From assembly GCA_035530195.1 (NCBI GenBank), contig DATKVG010000120.1, forward strand, positions 1 to 57,678: a stretch of 57,678 nt of DNA, written 5' to 3'. This DNA is from JAPLKX01 sp035530195. Its GTDB lineage: Bacteria > Hydrogenedentota > Hydrogenedentia > Hydrogenedentales > SLHB01. Both the position numbers and the translations under genes were made by a program. The notes below the pieces were generated by a model that was not told where the DNA came from, did no database searches, and worked only from the letters and a program-made list of their open reading frames with translations. Positions within the stretch are counted from its first letter, which is position 1, and each line of letters starts with the position of its first letter. Positions 16,001 to 23,799 of the stretch are shown piece by piece.

Positions 16001-16675
16001 ATGAACACCAGAAGTGCAGGCATTTTCGCCGTTTTAGCAGCCATGGCCATCGTCTTCGCCGCCCAATGGGCCGTCGCACAGGATCAGGAAGAACTCAAGC
16101 TCGACCTGCCCAAGCCCATGTTCGTCGGAACACCCAAAAACATCATCTCCGACAACCTCGACCCCGACACCGGGAAAAAACGACCCGCATTCATGGTCCC
16201 CAAAGGCCTCACTAACCTCGCCACGGAAAAACCCGTTTCCGCTAGCGACGAAGAACCCATCATCGGTGAACTCGAAATGCTCACCGACGCCGACAAAGAA
16301 GGCGCCGACGGCAGTTTCGTCGAATTCGGGCCCGGCGTACAGTGGGTCCAGATCGACCTCGGCGCAACACACGAAATCTTCGCCGTCGTCGCGTGGCACT
16401 ACCACTCCCAGGCCCGCCTATACCGCGACGTCATCGCACGCGTCTCCGACGACAAAGACTTCATCAAGTACACCGAAATCTTCAACAACGACCACGACAA
16501 CTCCGCCAAGCTCGGCATCGGCAAAAACTTCGACTACATCGAAACCAACGAAGGCAAACTCATGGACGCCAAAGGCGCAAAAGGCCGGTACGTCCGCCTT
16601 TACTCGAACGGCAACACCTCAAACGACATGAACCACATGATCGAAGTCGAAGTCTGGGGCCGCCCCGCAAAGTAG
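16001..16675 (+). CDS. Secreted discoidin-like domain protein
   Basis: 224 residues behind a strong AAGGAGAAGG site, with a signal peptide ending near AVAQDQ. The body is one jelly-roll resembling discoidin/F5-8C modules: LATEKPVSASDEEPIIGELE, VQWVQIDLGATHEIFAVVAW, YRDVIARVSDDKDF and a closing GRYVRLYSNGNTSNDMNHMIEVEVWG. It is the last gene of the promoter-terminator unit with Gfo/Idh and the cytochromes. A carbohydrate- or surface-binding role that brings substrate to the oxidase is plausible, but no ligand residues can be assigned. A second discoidin module is carried by the HEAT protein at 4741. Confidence 0.8.
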   Translation: MNTRSAGIFAVLAAMAIVFAAQWAVAQDQEELKLDLPKPMFVGTPKNIISDNLDPDTGKKRPAFMVPKGLTNLATEKPVSASDEEPIIGELEMLTDADKEGADGSFVEFGPGVQWVQIDLGATHEIFAVVAWHYHSQARLYRDVIARVSDDKDFIKYTEIFNNDHDNSAKLGIGKNFDYIETNEGKLMDAKGAKGRYVRLYSNGNTSNDMNHMIEVEVWGRPAK

Positions 16676-16697
16676 CAACCCCCTCCAAAAATCCCTC

Positions 16698-16731
16698 GGG
16701 CCGCGCTCACCCCGCGGCCCAACCTTTTTTT
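16698..16731 (+). terminator. Intrinsic terminator closing the cytochrome unit
   Basis: GGGCCGCG (16698-16705) pairs with CGCGGCCC (16713-16720) around a seven-base loop, followed after AACC by seven T residues (16725-16731). It is 23 bases past the discoidin stop codon. Confidence 0.85.
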
Positions 16732-16783
16732 GTCCCCCCGGAAAAGGTAAACTTCTATAGGTCCTATTAAAGGTTAGAGTCCA

Positions 16784-18340
16784 GTGCCCTTCTCAAGAAA
16801 CAGCCGGCTCCAGGCAGCCATCCTCGTCCTCTGCGCAATCGCCGTCGCCCTGTTCTTCCGCCTCCCCCATCTCGCCGACAGGCCCATGCACTGCGACGAA
16901 GCAAACCACACGCTCAAAGCCGGCATACTCATCGAATCCGGCCAATACCAATACGACCCTTCCGATTTCCACGGGCCCACAATCTACTACTTTGCACTCC
17001 CCGTCGTCTGGCTCACCGGCGCATCCACCCTCGCCGACACCTCCGAAACCACGTTCCGAATCGTCACCGTAGCGTTCGGCGTAGCACTCATCGCCGCCCT
17101 CATCCTCATCGCCGACGGACTCGGATCCTGGCCCGTCGCCGTCGCCGCCGTTCTCACCGCCGTCTCCCCCGCCATGGTCTTCTACAGCCGCTACTACATC
17201 CAGGAAATCCTACTCGTATTCTTCACCTTCATCGCCATCGCCTCCATCTGGCGATACTCCAGATCCCCCCGACTCCCCTGGCTCATCGCCGCTGGCGTCT
17301 CCATCGGCCTCATGCAGGCCACAAAAGAAACCAGCGTACTCGCCTACGCCGCAATGATATCCGGCCTCGCCGCCGTCGCACTCACCCGCTCCCGCGACAC
17401 CCGCACCCCATTCTTCGCCACCGTCAAAGCCTGGCACATCGCCGCCGCCGCAATCGCCGCCATCGCCGTCTGCTCGATATTCATCACTGGCTTCTTCACC
17501 AACCCCCGCGCGCTCCCTGACGTTGCACTCACCTACCTCTCCTACTTCAAACGGGCCGACGGCGCCGGCCTCCACGACCACCCCTGGTACTACTACCTCC
17601 ACACACTCCTCTACACCAAACTCGGACCCGGGCCCTGGTGGAGCGAAGCACTCATCCTCCTGCTCGCCGCGATCGGCATCATCGCCGCATTCTTCAAAAA
17701 AACTATAGCCGGCGCCAACATCCAGCTCGTCCGGTTCCTCGCCGTATACACCGTCGTCCTCACCATCCTCTACGCACTCATCCCATACAAAACCCCATGG
17801 TGCATGCTCGGGTTCCTCCACGGAATGATACTCATGGCCGGCATCGGCGCCGTCGTACTCATCCAGACCCTCAAATACCGCCCCCTACAGGCCGCCGCAA
17901 TCGCCGCGCTTGCTCTCAGCATCGCCCACCTCGCCCAACAAACCACCCGCGCAATCGGCGACTACAAGGCCGACACACGAAACCCGTACGTCTACGCACA
18001 CACCTCATCCGACTTTCTCCGGCTTGCAAACCGTTTCGAACAACTCGCCAACGTCTCCCCCAAAGGACACAGCCTCCTCATCAAAGTCATGACGCCCGAC
18101 TACTGGCCGCTCCCCTGGTACCTTCGAAAATTCAACCGCGTCGGATACTGGAACGCACCCACAAAAGACCCCGACGCCGCCGTCATCGTCACCTCCACCG
18201 AACTCGAACCACAGGTCAAATCCCTCCTCCACGGCCCCTACCAAGTCGAACACTACGGCCTACGCCCAGAAGTCCTCATCACCGTATTCATCCAACAAAA
18301 CCTCTGGCAATCCTTCCTCGCCACACAAGGATCCCCATGA
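16784..18340 (+). CDS. Multi-pass GT-C glycosyltransferase (TIGR03663-like)
   Basis: 518 residues from a GTG start; no ribosome binding site is visible, and a TAGAGT box lies only three bases upstream. The first loop after helix 1 holds the acidic pair typical of GT-C lipid-phosphate-sugar mannosyltransferases (PMHCDEANHT), followed by GILIESGQYQYDPSDFHGP. About ten to eleven hydrophobic helices follow. The layout matches the family called TIGR03663 (Agl23/flippase-associated). Such enzymes glycosylate proteins or lipids on the outer face of the membrane using polyprenyl-phosphate sugars. The short C-terminal domain (from about residue 410) is outside the membrane. Acceptor and sugar are unknown. 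Confidence 0.8.
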   Translation: MPFSRNSRLQAAILVLCAIAVALFFRLPHLADRPMHCDEANHTLKAGILIESGQYQYDPSDFHGPTIYYFALPVVWLTGASTLADTSETTFRIVTVAFGVALIAALILIADGLGSWPVAVAAVLTAVSPAMVFYSRYYIQEILLVFFTFIAIASIWRYSRSPRLPWLIAAGVSIGLMQATKETSVLAYAAMISGLAAVALTRSRDTRTPFFATVKAWHIAAAAIAAIAVCSIFITGFFTNPRALPDVALTYLSYFKRADGAGLHDHPWYYYLHTLLYTKLGPGPWWSEALILLLAAIGIIAAFFKKTIAGANIQLVRFLAVYTVVLTILYALIPYKTPWCMLGFLHGMILMAGIGAVVLIQTLKYRPLQAAAIAALALSIAHLAQQTTRAIGDYKADTRNPYVYAHTSSDFLRLANRFEQLANVSPKGHSLLIKVMTPDYWPLPWYLRKFNRVGYWNAPTKDPDAAVIVTSTELEPQVKSLLHGPYQVEHYGLRPEVLITVFIQQNLWQSFLATQGSP

Positions 18341-18427
18341 CAATCTCCGCCAAACCTCTTGTGCCTCCTGTGGTCAATCCACAATCCCCAATCCCTTTTC
18401 CCACTCGCCCTCTTCCTCCAAATCGCT

Positions 18428-18448
18428 CTATCCGTCCGATCCGTCCCG
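18428..18448 (+). repeat. Short degenerate repeat (CCGTCCGAT type)
   Basis: Two to three ATCCGTCCGATCCGTCCC-like units lie between the glycosyltransferase and ApbE genes. Confidence 0.65.
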
Positions 18449-18477
18449 TTCTTTCTCCAGTCTGCGGTCTCCACTCT

Positions 18478-18509
18478 CCTTTGTCCTTTGTCCTTTGTCC
18501 TTTGTCCTT
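18478..18509 (+). repeat. Perfect tandem heptamer (TTTGTCC)n
   Basis: Four exact TTTGTCC copies end immediately before the ApbE ribosome binding site (GAGGTGA, 18513-18519). This is the cleanest array of the family in the window. Confidence 0.9.
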
Positions 18510-18522
18510 CATGAGGTGACTC

Positions 18523-19443
18523 ATGCCCCACCACACCTTCAAACACGAAGCCATGCTCTCCCCCTGGCAGATCCTCATCTCCGCCGAAGACCCAACCTAC
18601 GCCGCACAGGCCGCCGCCGCCGCGTTCGCCGAAGTCGACCTCATCGAAGGCACACTCAGCCGGTTTATCGACACCAGCGACGCCGCACGAATAAACGCCG
18701 CACCCGCCGGAACAACCGTCAGGGTCGGCGAACACGCTATCGAATGCCTCAAAACCGCCGCACGACTCTCCGATGCCACCGGCGGCGTATTCGACGTCAC
18801 CATCGGACCCCTCATCCGCGTCTGGAGAAACCCCGACAAATCACCACGAACACCGTCCCCCGAAGATCTCGCTGCCGCCCGCGCCCGGGTCGGAATGAAC
18901 CTCCTCGAAATCGACCAAACCGCCATGACCGTCCGCACAAAAGTCGACGGCGTCAACGTCGACCTCGGCGGCATCGGAAAAGGCTACGGCGCCGACCGCG
19001 CAGCCGATGTACTCCGCGACTGGGGAATCCAGCGCGCGCTCGTCAGCGCCGGTACCAGTACCGTACTCGCCATCGACGCGCCCGAAGGCGAAGAAGGATG
19101 GCCTATCGCCGTCGGCGGCGTTGGCGCCGAGCCCGAAGCCCCCTACACACTCGCACTCCGCAACGGCTCACTCAGCGGGTCCGGCGTATACGCAAAAGGA
19201 AGCCACATCATCGACCCACACACCGGCAAACCCGTCGAAAACCGGCTCGCCGCATGGTCCCTCGCCACCACCGGCGCGGAAGCCGACGCGCTCTCCACCG
19301 CATTCATGATTATGACGCCCGAAAAAATCCAAGCCTACACAACCGCACACACCGACACCTCCGCCATGATCGCCGAAAAACAATACAACCAAATCCGCCG
19401 CCAAAAATTCGGCCCCTGGCCCGGTCTCAAAGACACCGTCTAA
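18523..19443 (+). CDS. apbE: ApbE-like FAD:protein FMN transferase
   Basis: 306 residues. Family signatures are present in order: GTLSRFIDTSDAARIN, LSDATGGVFDVTIGPL, the nucleotide-binding VDLGGIGKGYGADRAADVL, GSHIIDPHTGKP, and the Mg2+-site EADALSTAFMIM. ApbE moves FMN from FAD onto a Ser/Thr of exported redox proteins. Unlike most members it has no signal peptide or lipobox; it starts MPHHTFKHEAMLSPWQIL, so it may act in the cytosol or be mis-started. No obvious FMN_bind or NqrB/C-type target is in the window. The neighbouring cytochrome unit is a conceivable functional partner only by proximity. It is four bases upstream of the large glycosidase gene if that starts at 19447. Confidence 0.88.
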   Translation: MPHHTFKHEAMLSPWQILISAEDPTYAAQAAAAAFAEVDLIEGTLSRFIDTSDAARINAAPAGTTVRVGEHAIECLKTAARLSDATGGVFDVTIGPLIRVWRNPDKSPRTPSPEDLAAARARVGMNLLEIDQTAMTVRTKVDGVNVDLGGIGKGYGADRAADVLRDWGIQRALVSAGTSTVLAIDAPEGEEGWPIAVGGVGAEPEAPYTLALRNGSLSGSGVYAKGSHIIDPHTGKPVENRLAAWSLATTGAEADALSTAFMIMTPEKIQAYTTAHTDTSAMIAEKQYNQIRRQKFGPWPGLKDTV

Positions 19444-19446
19444 CCT

Positions 19447-22400
19447 ATGTCTCTTTTTTCGTCCCATCGTCTCCAACCCTCCCGCCACACACATAGGTCC
19501 TATTCGTCCTATAGGTCCCATTCGTCCCATTTCTCTTTGTGCTCTTTGTGTTCTTTTGTGGCAAAAAGTTCTCTAGCCTTTCTCCTCGCCGCTGCCTTTT
19601 CCGCCTCCGCCCCCGCCCAACTCGCCGGCATCCTACGCGCCCCATTCCCCGGCCACGACCCCGCCGTCGCCGACACACTACAAGCCGCACTCACTCGAGC
19701 CGGCTACCAAACCACCGATCTCGACGCCGCAGTCTTCTGCAACCCCGACCGTCTTGCCGTGCTCGATCTCCTCGCCATACCCAACGCCGCCGCCCTCCCC
19801 GCCGACTCCGTCCAACCCATCGAAACGTTCCTCCGCGCCGGCGGCGACATCATCGCGCTCAACACACCCATCTGGCGCACACTCCTCATCAACATCGATG
19901 GCCAGTGGATATCCCGCGACCAATACGCACGCCAAAACGCCGCCACGCTCCCCGACAACCTCCTCTTCGATTTCGCTCCCGGCTCGACCGACGCATGGCT
20001 CCGCTCGACCAGCGAAACCAACACACAAGCCACATACGAAACCGTACCCGAAGGCCCAGCCCAATCCCGCCGCTCCCTCCACATCCAACTCAACTCATAT
20101 CGCGGCTGGGACACATTTGGACCCGAGTCCCTCGACTCCCCATTCCTTCCCGGCCACACGCTCACCGTATTCGCCGCAAAAGGCGGACCCGACACACACC
20201 GCCTCGCCATCGAATGGCGCGAAAAAGACGGATGCAGGTGGATTGCCACCGTCCCACTCACCACCGAATGGCGCCAATACGCACTCGCTCCCGAAGACTT
20301 CAAGTTCTGGGAAAGCAACCCCGCACGCCAAAACGACACATTCAACCCCGCTAACGCCGCCTCAATGACAGTCGGACTCGCAACCACACACACCGGACCC
20401 GGCGGACTCTCTCAAGAGTACTGGCTCGCCAACTTCGGAACCACCCAAGTCACCCCACAACTCTCTAAACTCCTAACCCAACCCACCATCCCCAAACTCG
20501 ACACCCTCGCCCCAACCTGCAAATTCTTCGACATAACCGACGCCGCCCAAGTTCAGCCTTCTCTCTATTCGTCCCATGCGTCCAATCCGACCAATCCGAC
20601 CGATCCGTCCGATCTGTCCTCTTCTTCCTCCAGCCTCTCCCTCCAGCCCCGTCCCACCGCCGCCGGCTTCGACAAATCCCGCGACTGGTGCTTCATCCCC
20701 ATACTCGAAGCACGCTCCCCCCAAGGCGCGGCCGCGCGCCCTCAATGGCGCGGCATCCCGGCCGCCATGACCATCCACGCCGACGGCCCATTCAAAGGCG
20801 GCCAGTGGGCCTCATTCGCCATCGACAACCCCGCTTGGTACAAATCACCCGACGCATCCAATCTCATCGGTGCCGTCGCAACAAGGATGATCCGCGGCCT
20901 ACACATCATCGACGCCGGCTCAAACTTCTACACCTACTTCGACGGCCAAGAGCCAACCGTCGGATTGCGCATCGCCAACTGCGGCGCGCAACCTCAAACC
21001 GCAACCGCTCGCGTTACGGTGACGCCCCTTCAATCGCAAGGCACTCCTGCGCCCCGTCTTTTCTCGAAAGAATGGCCCATTGAACTCCCACCCGGCTGCG
21101 AAACGCGCGTAGCCGACGTGTGGCGCCCGGAATTGTGGAGCGACCTCGGCTTTCTCGTCACGGCGCAGTTGGTACACGACGGCCGCGTCATCGACGAAGT
21201 CTCCCACGACATCCACGTCTGGCGCCCCAAGCCCGACAAACATTTCATCACCGTCAAAGACGGCGACTTCATCCTCGACGGCAAACGATGGCGCGCACAC
21301 GGTGTCAACTACATGCCCTCGACCGGCATCGCCGCAGAAGACGGCGCCTATTTCGAACAATGGCTGAGCGCCTGCTCGTACAGCCCCGAAGCCGTCGACT
21401 GCGACCTCGACCACGTCGTCGACCTCGGCCTCAACTCCGTCAGCATCTTCCTCTACCACCAAAACCTCCCGTCGCAAAACCTCCTCGACCTACTCCGCCG
21501 CCTCGAACTCCGCGGGCTCAAAGCAAACCTCTCACTCCGTCCCGGCACGCCCATGGATTTCGAGTGGGAAAAGATCCGCGAGATGATCCAGTACTATCGC
21601 CTCGCCCAAAACGACACCGTATTCGCATACGACCTCGCGTGGGAACCCCTCTGGATGTTCCAGGCCGACCGCCGCCGATGGGACGCCGAATGGGAAGCCT
21701 GGGTGATCGACCGATACGGAACCATCCAAAACGCCGAACGCGACTGGGAGTTCCCCATCCCGCGCGACAATCAAGGCGCCGTCACCAACCCGCCCACCGA
21801 ACATACCGACGAAGACGGACCGTGGCGCCGGATGCTCGCCGCATACCGCCGGTTCCTCGACACACTCCTATACAAGCATTATAGCCGGGCCCGCGAACTC
21901 GTCCGCTCCGTCGATCCCAATCATCTCGTCAGCTTCCGAATGACCGAAGCCGGCGACCCAACCATGTCCTGGCGCGGCGTCATGCCCTACGACTTCCCAT
22001 ACCTCGCCGCCGCCGTCGACCTACTCGAACCCGAAGCATACGGCCGCATCGGCGACTGGGAAAAAGTCAAGCCCGGGTGGTTCGAATACGAATACGCGCG
22101 ATGGGCCGCGCCCGATCTCCCCATGATGTGGGCCGAAGCCGGCGTCAGCACCTGGGACCCCGGCACGATGCGCGCTCCCGAAGACAAACTCCAGTTCCAG
22201 GCCGATTACTTCACCGACTTCTACCGCATGCTCATCTCGAGCGGCGCAGACGGCATATTCTGGTGGTGGTATCCCGGCGGGTTCCGCGCCGGCGAAAACT
22301 CCGACTACGGTATCATCAACCCCGACGGTTCCGACAGGCCCGTGTCACGCGTCATCCGCGACCACGCCCACGCCTTCATCGACGGCCCCCCCGCACGCAA

Positions 22401-22887
22401 CATCGACACCTGGATCCAAATCGACCGCGACACACGCGCTGACGGCGTCCCCGGCATCTACAAACTCGCCGCAGACCAATTCTGGAAACTCATCGACGAC
22501 GGCAAAGTTCCCGGACTCAGAACCGCCGGAACCGGAACCAACTCCGGAAACTGCCCACTCATCGCCGTCGGCAACACACCCTCCAACGGCGCCAACCCAC
22601 CCAAATATCTCGACGCCTGGTTTGACGACGTCGAACCAAACCCCGACGGCACGACCCGCATCCGCGTTACAAACCTCGGCGAAGCACTCTGGCTCGCACA
22701 AGGTCCCGGCGCCGTCTACCTCAGCGCCCGCTCCGAAACCCAAACTACAAAGTTCCCCCTCCCCCAAGACGTACCCCCACGAAAAACCGCCTCATTCAAC
22801 ATCACCCTCCCCCCCGGACAGGTTCAACTACGCATCGAATGCCCCCGCACCCCCTTCGGCCCAACACAAAACCTAAACCCCAACTGA
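19447..22887 (+). CDS. Large secreted glycoside hydrolase (clan GH-A type barrel)
   Basis: From ATG 19447 the product has 1146 residues, but residues 1-37 are translated tandem repeat. GTG 19558 would start cleanly at VAKSSLAFLLAAAFSASAPA, a signal peptide, and may be the real start. Residues about 60-150 look like a ThuA/GATase-like domain, and 180-330 like a carbohydrate-binding jelly roll. From about 600 there is a TIM barrel: DGKRWRAHGVNYMPSTG, FAYDLAWEPLWMF with the probable acid/base Glu, and LPMMWAEAGVSTWDPGT with the probable nucleophile Glu, then GADGIFWWWYPGGFR. The order fits clan GH-A (GH2/GH5/GH42-like); the exact family is undetermined. A tandem repeat is inserted in frame at about residues 374-391. 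Confidence 0.82.
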   Translation: MSLFSSHRLQPSRHTHRSYSSYRSHSSHFSLCSLCSFVAKSSLAFLLAAAFSASAPAQLAGILRAPFPGHDPAVADTLQAALTRAGYQTTDLDAAVFCNPDRLAVLDLLAIPNAAALPADSVQPIETFLRAGGDIIALNTPIWRTLLINIDGQWISRDQYARQNAATLPDNLLFDFAPGSTDAWLRSTSETNTQATYETVPEGPAQSRRSLHIQLNSYRGWDTFGPESLDSPFLPGHTLTVFAAKGGPDTHRLAIEWREKDGCRWIATVPLTTEWRQYALAPEDFKFWESNPARQNDTFNPANAASMTVGLATTHTGPGGLSQEYWLANFGTTQVTPQLSKLLTQPTIPKLDTLAPTCKFFDITDAAQVQPSLYSSHASNPTNPTDPSDLSSSSSSLSLQPRPTAAGFDKSRDWCFIPILEARSPQGAAARPQWRGIPAAMTIHADGPFKGGQWASFAIDNPAWYKSPDASNLIGAVATRMIRGLHIIDAGSNFYTYFDGQEPTVGLRIANCGAQPQTATARVTVTPLQSQGTPAPRLFSKEWPIELPPGCETRVADVWRPELWSDLGFLVTAQLVHDGRVIDEVSHDIHVWRPKPDKHFITVKDGDFILDGKRWRAHGVNYMPSTGIAAEDGAYFEQWLSACSYSPEAVDCDLDHVVDLGLNSVSIFLYHQNLPSQNLLDLLRRLELRGLKANLSLRPGTPMDFEWEKIREMIQYYRLAQNDTVFAYDLAWEPLWMFQADRRRWDAEWEAWVIDRYGTIQNAERDWEFPIPRDNQGAVTNPPTEHTDEDGPWRRMLAAYRRFLDTLLYKHYSRARELVRSVDPNHLVSFRMTEAGDPTMSWRGVMPYDFPYLAAAVDLLEPEAYGRIGDWEKVKPGWFEYEYARWAAPDLPMMWAEAGVSTWDPGTMRAPEDKLQFQADYFTDFYRMLISSGADGIFWWWYPGGFRAGENSDYGIINPDGSDRPVSRVIRDHAHAFIDGPPARNIDTWIQIDRDTRADGVPGIYKLAADQFWKLIDDGKVPGLRTAGTGTNSGNCPLIAVGNTPSNGANPPKYLDAWFDDVEPNPDGTTRIRVTNLGEALWLAQGPGAVYLSARSETQTTKFPLPQDVPPRKTASFNITLPPGQVQLRIECPRTPFGPTQNLNPN
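19491..19560 (+). repeat. Degenerate tandem repeats (ATAGGTCCTATTCGTCC and CTTTGTG types)
   Basis: Four TAGGTCC/TTCGTCC units are followed by four CTTTGTG-type heptamers. The array lies either in the 5' leader or in the first 38 codons of the glycosidase gene, depending on which start is used. Confidence 0.75.
20565..20619 (+). repeat. Tandem repeat array inside a coding sequence
   Basis: About five GTCCAATCC/GACCGATCC/GTCCGATCT 9-mers, continuing into a CT-rich run to about 20650. The length keeps the glycosidase frame open and codes for a Ser/Thr/Pro/Asn-rich linker (SNPTNPTDPSDLSSSS). These are the same units as in the intergenic arrays at 3451, 7053 and 11451. Confidence 0.85.
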
Positions 22888-22908
22888 CCCCGTCATGATG
22901 TCCCCCGG

Positions 22909-22970
22909 AAAAACGGGGACTGACTCGATTTTTTCGGCAGTTTGAAAAAAGCGTGTCTGTCCCCGCTTTT
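22909..22970 (+). repeat. REPIN-like 62-bp hairpin, copy 1
   Basis: Two 27-base arms (starting AAAAACGGGGAC and ending GTCCCCGCTTTT) flank an eight-base loop, GGCAGTTT. The arms pair with only a few mismatches. One base separates it from the copy at 50402-50463. GGGGACAGACAC-type ends are known from elements mobilised by REP-associated tyrosine transposases; no such gene is in this window. Confidence 0.85.
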
Positions 22971-23092
22971 CCGGCTCTTTCATGGGGTGTCCCACTTTTC
23001 GCCCCATCACAACGCCCCCGGCACTTGCGTGGGGCATCCCAGACTTTTTCCCAACCGTCTCATCCCCCCGCTCAGGCTCCACTCTACATCCG

Positions 23093-23177
23093 TCCTTTTC
23101 CTCCCTTATGTCCTTTTCGTCCTTTGCCCAACTCCTCCAGTCCTTTTTTATCCTTCATCCTTCATCCTTCATCCTTA
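23093..23177 (+). repeat. Degenerate tandem repeats (TGTCCTTT and ATCCTTC types)
   Basis: About six GTCCTTTT/TATGTCCTTTTC units are followed by four near-perfect ATCCTTC heptamers at 23150-23177. Confidence 0.8.
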
Positions 23178-23257
23178 AGAACCCCATCCCCCATCCCCCA
23201 ATTGCTCCGGCCCGCCTCCAATGATAAGCTTCCGTAGTGAAACGCAAAGGAGCCCCC

Positions 23258-23569
23258 TTGGCCAACTCTCAGAAAAAATACCTCATCCCGCCTCACGACG
23301 AACTCATCCACCCGTTCAAAGGCTCCCACCCGCTCTGGCTCAAAGTACTCCTCGTCCTGGCCGCCATCGTCTGCATGGTGCTCGGCTTCGTACTCTGGCT
23401 CATCCCCGTCATCACCGGCATCCCATTCTGGATCATCGGATTCATCATACTCGCCGCCGTCAGCGACAAGTTCCGAAAGCTGATCAACCGCCTCGACCAC
23501 AAACTCCCCGCACGCGCACGCATCGCACTCCGCCACGCCCGCGACAGAATCCGCCGCCAAAAACAATGA
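23258..23569 (+). CDS. Small two-helix membrane protein (PGPGW-like)
   Basis: TTG 23258 is preceded at five bases by AAAGGAG (23246-23252), so I prefer it over the in-frame GTG at 23237 (110 residues). The 103-residue product has two hydrophobic segments (LKVLLVLAAIVCMVLGFVLW and ITGIPFWIIGFIILAAV) followed by a strongly basic tail (DKFRKLINRLDHKLPARAR). The pattern resembles the small transmembrane PGPGW family, although the motif itself is only partly kept (PVITGIPFW). Function unknown. It stands alone between repeats and aspS. Confidence 0.65.
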   Translation: MANSQKKYLIPPHDELIHPFKGSHPLWLKVLLVLAAIVCMVLGFVLWLIPVITGIPFWIIGFIILAAVSDKFRKLINRLDHKLPARARIALRHARDRIRRQKQ

Positions 23570-23596
23570 CCGTCGGGACGCCGCGTCTTTGTTGTG

Positions 23597-23667
23597 GTGC
23601 AGGCGTCCCGCCTGCACATTCGCCGCCGTCCCGCCTGCACACGGTGGGGTCGCGCTCCCGCGCGACC
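23597..23667 (+). repeat. Palindromic intergenic repeats (GCAGGC...GCCTGC and GGTCGCGC...GCGCGACC)
   Basis: GTGCAGGC and GCCTGCAC flank GTCCC (23597-23617). A second GTCCCGCCTGCACAC half follows at 23628. Then an eight-base perfect GC stem, GGTCGCGC-TCCC-GCGCGACC, lies at 23648-23667. All are between the small membrane protein and the aspS promoter, and the last hairpin could end upstream transcription, though without a T tract. Confidence 0.6.
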
Positions 23668-23729
23668 GTTTCCGTCTCCCCTGACCCCCGATCGGTCCTG
23701 TTCTTCTTCAGCCGCCAACCCTCGCTCGT

Positions 23730-23758
23730 TTGACATCGTCGCGATGCCGCGTTACCAT
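23730..23758 (+). promoter_or_regulatory. Sigma-70-type promoter of aspS
   Basis: TTGACA (23730-23735), a 17-base spacer and TACCAT (23753-23758). The predicted start is about 35 bases before ATG 23800. Confidence 0.65.
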
Positions 23759-23799
23759 ATCGAATTCCGTTTCTTTGCAGTTCTCTGGAGAACCAATTG

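Larger units (their letters stand above)
22888..23257. other. 370-base intergenic region made of repeats
   Basis: No gene is visible. It holds the REPIN-like hairpin (22909-22970), then unremarkable C-rich sequence, then a tandem-repeat array (23093-23177) and a further CCCATCCCCCATCCCCCA run. The ribosome binding site of the next gene ends the region. Confidence 0.75.

Noticed and set aside
18478..18509. Possible CRISPR-like array
   Set aside because: The repeats are contiguous heptamers without spacers. The same holds for all tandem arrays here.
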